Source: an uncultured Lachnospiraceae bacterium
GTDB lineage: Bacteria; Bacillota; Clostridia; Lachnospirales; Lachnospiraceae
Assembly: GCA_902803305.1 (NCBI GenBank)
Contig: CADCPL010000063.1
Coordinates: 1-22,377 of the forward strand
Direction of reading: 5' to 3'
Length of the DNA: 22,377 nt
Part shown: positions 20,071-22,377 of the stretch, piece by piece
Numbering within the stretch: position 1 is the first letter of the stretch
Layout of the letters: each line of letters begins with the position of its first letter
Translations under genes and position numbers: made by a program
The notes under the pieces: model-generated
What the model saw: only the letters and a program-made list of their open reading frames with translations
Database searches by the model: none
What the model was told of the DNA's origin: nothing

Positions 20071-22377
20071 CAGTCCTGTTCTCCTTCCGGCATTTGCTGA
20101 ACGGTCCTGATCTTCTCGGGCGGGATGTAATAAAACAGCATCATCTCGAGATCCTCCGGATGTATGGGCTTGGACAGATAATCCTTATAGCCCATGGCGA
20201 TATACTCTTCCCTTATTCCCTGTGAGACATTCGAAGTAAGCGAGATGATAGGCTTTCCCTTACTCCTGTTCGTGGGAAGTTCGTTCATCTTCTCAAGTGT
20301 CTGCGGACCGTTCATATCGGGCATGAGATGGTCGAGAAGTATAACGTCGTATTCGTTCTCCTCCACAAGCCTTAGTGCCTCTTTTCCGGAATTTACGGTA
20401 TCGACCTTGATCTTTGTCTTCTTGAGAAGATTCTTTGCAACAACCAGATTAACGTTCGAATCATCGACTATGAGGATACGTGCATCTTCCGCAACAAAGT
20501 TGATGCGCTGTTTCCTGTCGATTGTCTTCCGGATCCAGCTCCTTACCTCACCGATCGGCGTATCATCCGTCACGCCCTGAACGATCTCAAATCCGAACAC
20601 GGAACCTTTTCCGTATATACTCTGTACATCAAGACGGCTTCCCATAAGATCGAGCAGCTGTTTTGTTATGCTCAGGCCCAGTCCCGTACCTTCGATCTTG
20701 CGGTTGCGCTGCTCATCGAAACGTTCATATTCTTCGAACAGACTGCTCATATCCTCCGGTTTGATACCTATACCCGTATCGGAAACCGATACCGCAAGCC
20801 TTATCGATTTTTCCGGAAGGCCCTTATCCTCCACCTCTTTGACTGAAAGAGTGACTGTTCCGCTTTCAGTATATTTAACGGCATTTGTAAGAAGGTTCGT
20901 GACCACCTGTTTAACCCTCGTATCGTCTCCGTACAGGCCTTTCGGAAGCGACGGATCTATATCGAGCTTAACCTTAAGCCCTTTATCTTTTGCACGCAGT
21001 CTTACGACATTGTACATATCTTTTATTGCAGCGGTAAGATCATACTCGGCGGCTACGATGCTCATCTTTCCTGCTTCTATCTTGGAGAAATCCAGGATAT
21101 CGTTGACTATACCGAGGAGATTATTGCCCGCCGAACGTATACCGTCCGCGTATTCGAGTGTCCCCTCTTCCTTGCTCTCGCGAAGGATCATCTCATCCAT
21201 TCCGATTATCGCGTTTATAGGTGTCCTGATCTCGTGAGACATGTGAGACAGAAATGCGGACTTGGCAACGTTCGCATCTCTTGCCTCGGCAGCCATATCG
21301 ATAAGCTCCGTTGTTATCTTGCTGAGGAAAACGGACATCCTGTCAGACAGCGACAGAGTGCGGTTGCGACGAAGGCCTTCAACCGTCGGATGATCGTACT
21401 CGACGGCAGTCGTTGATCCCGACCCTTCCTTAAAGCCTATCGCAAGATGGGCGCTGTTAAGTATTCCGCCCTTTTTGTTATGATAGAACAGTTCACATCC
21501 GCCGTGCATAAGTGCATAGTCCGGACATACCTGTGAAAATTCATCCCATTCGATATGCGCATCTTCCTTGAGGAAGTTGATTCGGTTTCCGCAAAGCGTA
21601 AGGAACAATGCTTCCGGTCCGAACTCTTCCATGTTATCAAGCGATACGCGGCTTGCCGACAATACCTCATCGTGAGATGCAAAAGTAAACCTGAGCTTAT
21701 CTTCCGGATGAAGCGTCATCATAAAGTACAGTCTTCCGTCTTTGTCACAATCAATGGGGATCAGGCATATGCCGAAGCCGTCCCGCTCCACAACAAACGG
21801 AAATTCACATACGTTACTTATCAGAAATGTATCGGGATACACTCCGAGATAATCTCTGTATATATCCACCGCCGGCTTTGAGTTTATTGTATTTACTACC
21901 GTCTCTCCCTTTGCCGGATTGTCACCCAGTTCAAGCGCAAACTGCCTTCCGATCGGATTCCAGCCGAGTGCGTAATCAGCCCTTACCCTCAGGTTTTCTC
22001 CGCTGAATATAACGGCAACAAAACCGTCATAAACGATATCGCCGCCGACAATGAATTCGTCTCTTGTCATTCCGGGACTTACCTGTTCAACCTCAACCGT
22101 ATTCTCCGACTCTTCGACCGATATCTTTGTGGGAAGTCCCCTCGTCGTCGTTGTTCCAAACAGTACTACATCCTCATGCCCTTCCATGGAATTTTCGATA
22201 AATCGTGTAGTATTAAGCTCCATGTTGCTGACGAACAGTTCGACAGCCTTTATGTTGCTGATCCCGTCCAGATAGTTCCTGAGTTTTGACGCCGCCTCAT
22301 ATTCACTTCCCGGCTCACAATATGCGGGCACAACATCGATATCCGCTTCATCGGTTGCGATAAGATTCAGCAACACA
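20070..22377 (-). CDS. FIST-domain hybrid histidine kinase with C-terminal receiver, 5' end beyond window
   Basis: At least 768 residues; the N-terminus lies off the right edge and the GTG near 22376 is probably internal. The visible order is: FIST sensor (about 1-320; VVLFGTTTTRGLP, NINSKPAVDIYRDYLG-like region, HGGCELFYHNKKGGILNSA); a linker helix; HisKA with phospho-His381 in SHMSHEIRTPINAIIGM; HATPase_c with N-box NLLTNAVKYT, DTGIG and GTGLGL (563-568); receiver domain with Asp638-Asp639, phospho-acceptor Asp682 (LLDHLMPDMNG), Thr714 and Lys736. No membrane segment is visible, so sensing is likely cytoplasmic; FIST domains are proposed to bind small ligands such as amino acids. It has no DNA-binding output, so a partner is needed. 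Confidence 0.93.
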   Translation of the reverse strand, partial: VLLNLIATDEADIDVVPAYCEPGSEYEAASKLRNYLDGISNIKAVELFVSNMELNTTRFIENSMEGHEDVVLFGTTTTRGLPTKISVEESENTVEVEQVSPGMTRDEFIVGGDIVYDGFVAVIFSGENLRVRADYALGWNPIGRQFALELGDNPAKGETVVNTINSKPAVDIYRDYLGVYPDTFLISNVCEFPFVVERDGFGICLIPIDCDKDGRLYFMMTLHPEDKLRFTFASHDEVLSASRVSLDNMEEFGPEALFLTLCGNRINFLKEDAHIEWDEFSQVCPDYALMHGGCELFYHNKKGGILNSAHLAIGFKEGSGSTTAVEYDHPTVEGLRRNRTLSLSDRMSVFLSKITTELIDMAAEARDANVAKSAFLSHMSHEIRTPINAIIGMDEMILRESKEEGTLEYADGIRSAGNNLLGIVNDILDFSKIEAGKMSIVAAEYDLTAAIKDMYNVVRLRAKDKGLKVKLDIDPSLPKGLYGDDTRVKQVVTNLLTNAVKYTESGTVTLSVKEVEDKGLPEKSIRLAVSVSDTGIGIKPEDMSSLFEEYERFDEQRNRKIEGTGLGLSITKQLLDLMGSRLDVQSIYGKGSVFGFEIVQGVTDDTPIGEVRSWIRKTIDRKQRINFVAEDARILIVDDSNVNLVVAKNLLKKTKIKVDTVNSGKEALRLVEENEYDVILLDHLMPDMNGPQTLEKMNELPTNRSKGKPIISLTSNVSQGIREEYIAMGYKDYLSKPIHPEDLEMMLFYYIPPEKIRTVQQMPEGEQD

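Overview
The window looks like a chromosomal segment from a low-to-mid GC anaerobic Firmicute, most likely Lachnospiraceae. This rests on protein style, Shine-Dalgarno-rich tightly packed operons, sigma-A type promoters, and the block yicC-gmk-rpoZ-rimO-pgsA. No phage, transposase, CRISPR, rRNA or tRNA gene was seen. Most genes lie on the minus strand.

Layout, left to right. (1) 1-3691: housekeeping operon on the minus strand, yicC, gmk, rpoZ, rimO and pgsA (cut by the left edge), behind a consensus promoter. (2) 3735-5906: an SCP2-like small protein gene followed by rqcH (NFACT ribosome quality control), with its own promoter. (3) 5952-11607: a nucleoside/purine uptake operon, a BMP-type lipoprotein, a double-domain ABC ATPase, two permeases, then xpt, so import is directly coupled to base salvage. 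(4) 11608-12131: a divergent regulatory region with operator-like repeats, a promoter, a structured leader, an unrecognised 68-aa gene and a strong terminator. (5) 12103-13397: promoter, FMN riboswitch, ribU (riboflavin ECF S component) and a stand-alone riboflavin kinase, which makes a compact riboflavin-to-FMN module under FMN feedback. (6) 13365-19442: an aromatic amino acid operon on the minus strand, aroF, tyrA, aroA, aroC and an aroE-aroK-aroQ triple fusion. All its genes overlap, and its tail overlaps the riboflavin kinase gene tail-to-tail. (7) 19459-22377: an L,D-transpeptidase translationally coupled to a FIST-domain hybrid histidine kinase that runs off the right edge.

The most unexpected feature is a roughly 90-base structured element present twice, at 10200-10292 (between the solute-binding protein gene and the ABC ATPase gene) and at 12137-12224 (between the ribU promoter and the FMN riboswitch). 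The copies share a 28-base identical block, while three stems differ in sequence but keep their pairing. That is compensatory change, as expected for a selected RNA or cruciform structure. Two positions pair as G-U only if the minus strand is the RNA, which suggests the functional orientation. I do not recognise the family.

Other points worth following are the AroE-AroK-AroQ fusion with an internal ribosome binding site before AroQ, the FMN riboswitch with an expanded arm and its Shine-Dalgarno inside P1, the structured leader of the 68-aa gene, a 10-base motif repeated five times inside coding sequence, and a long hairpin inside the kinase gene that could end the opposing aro transcript.
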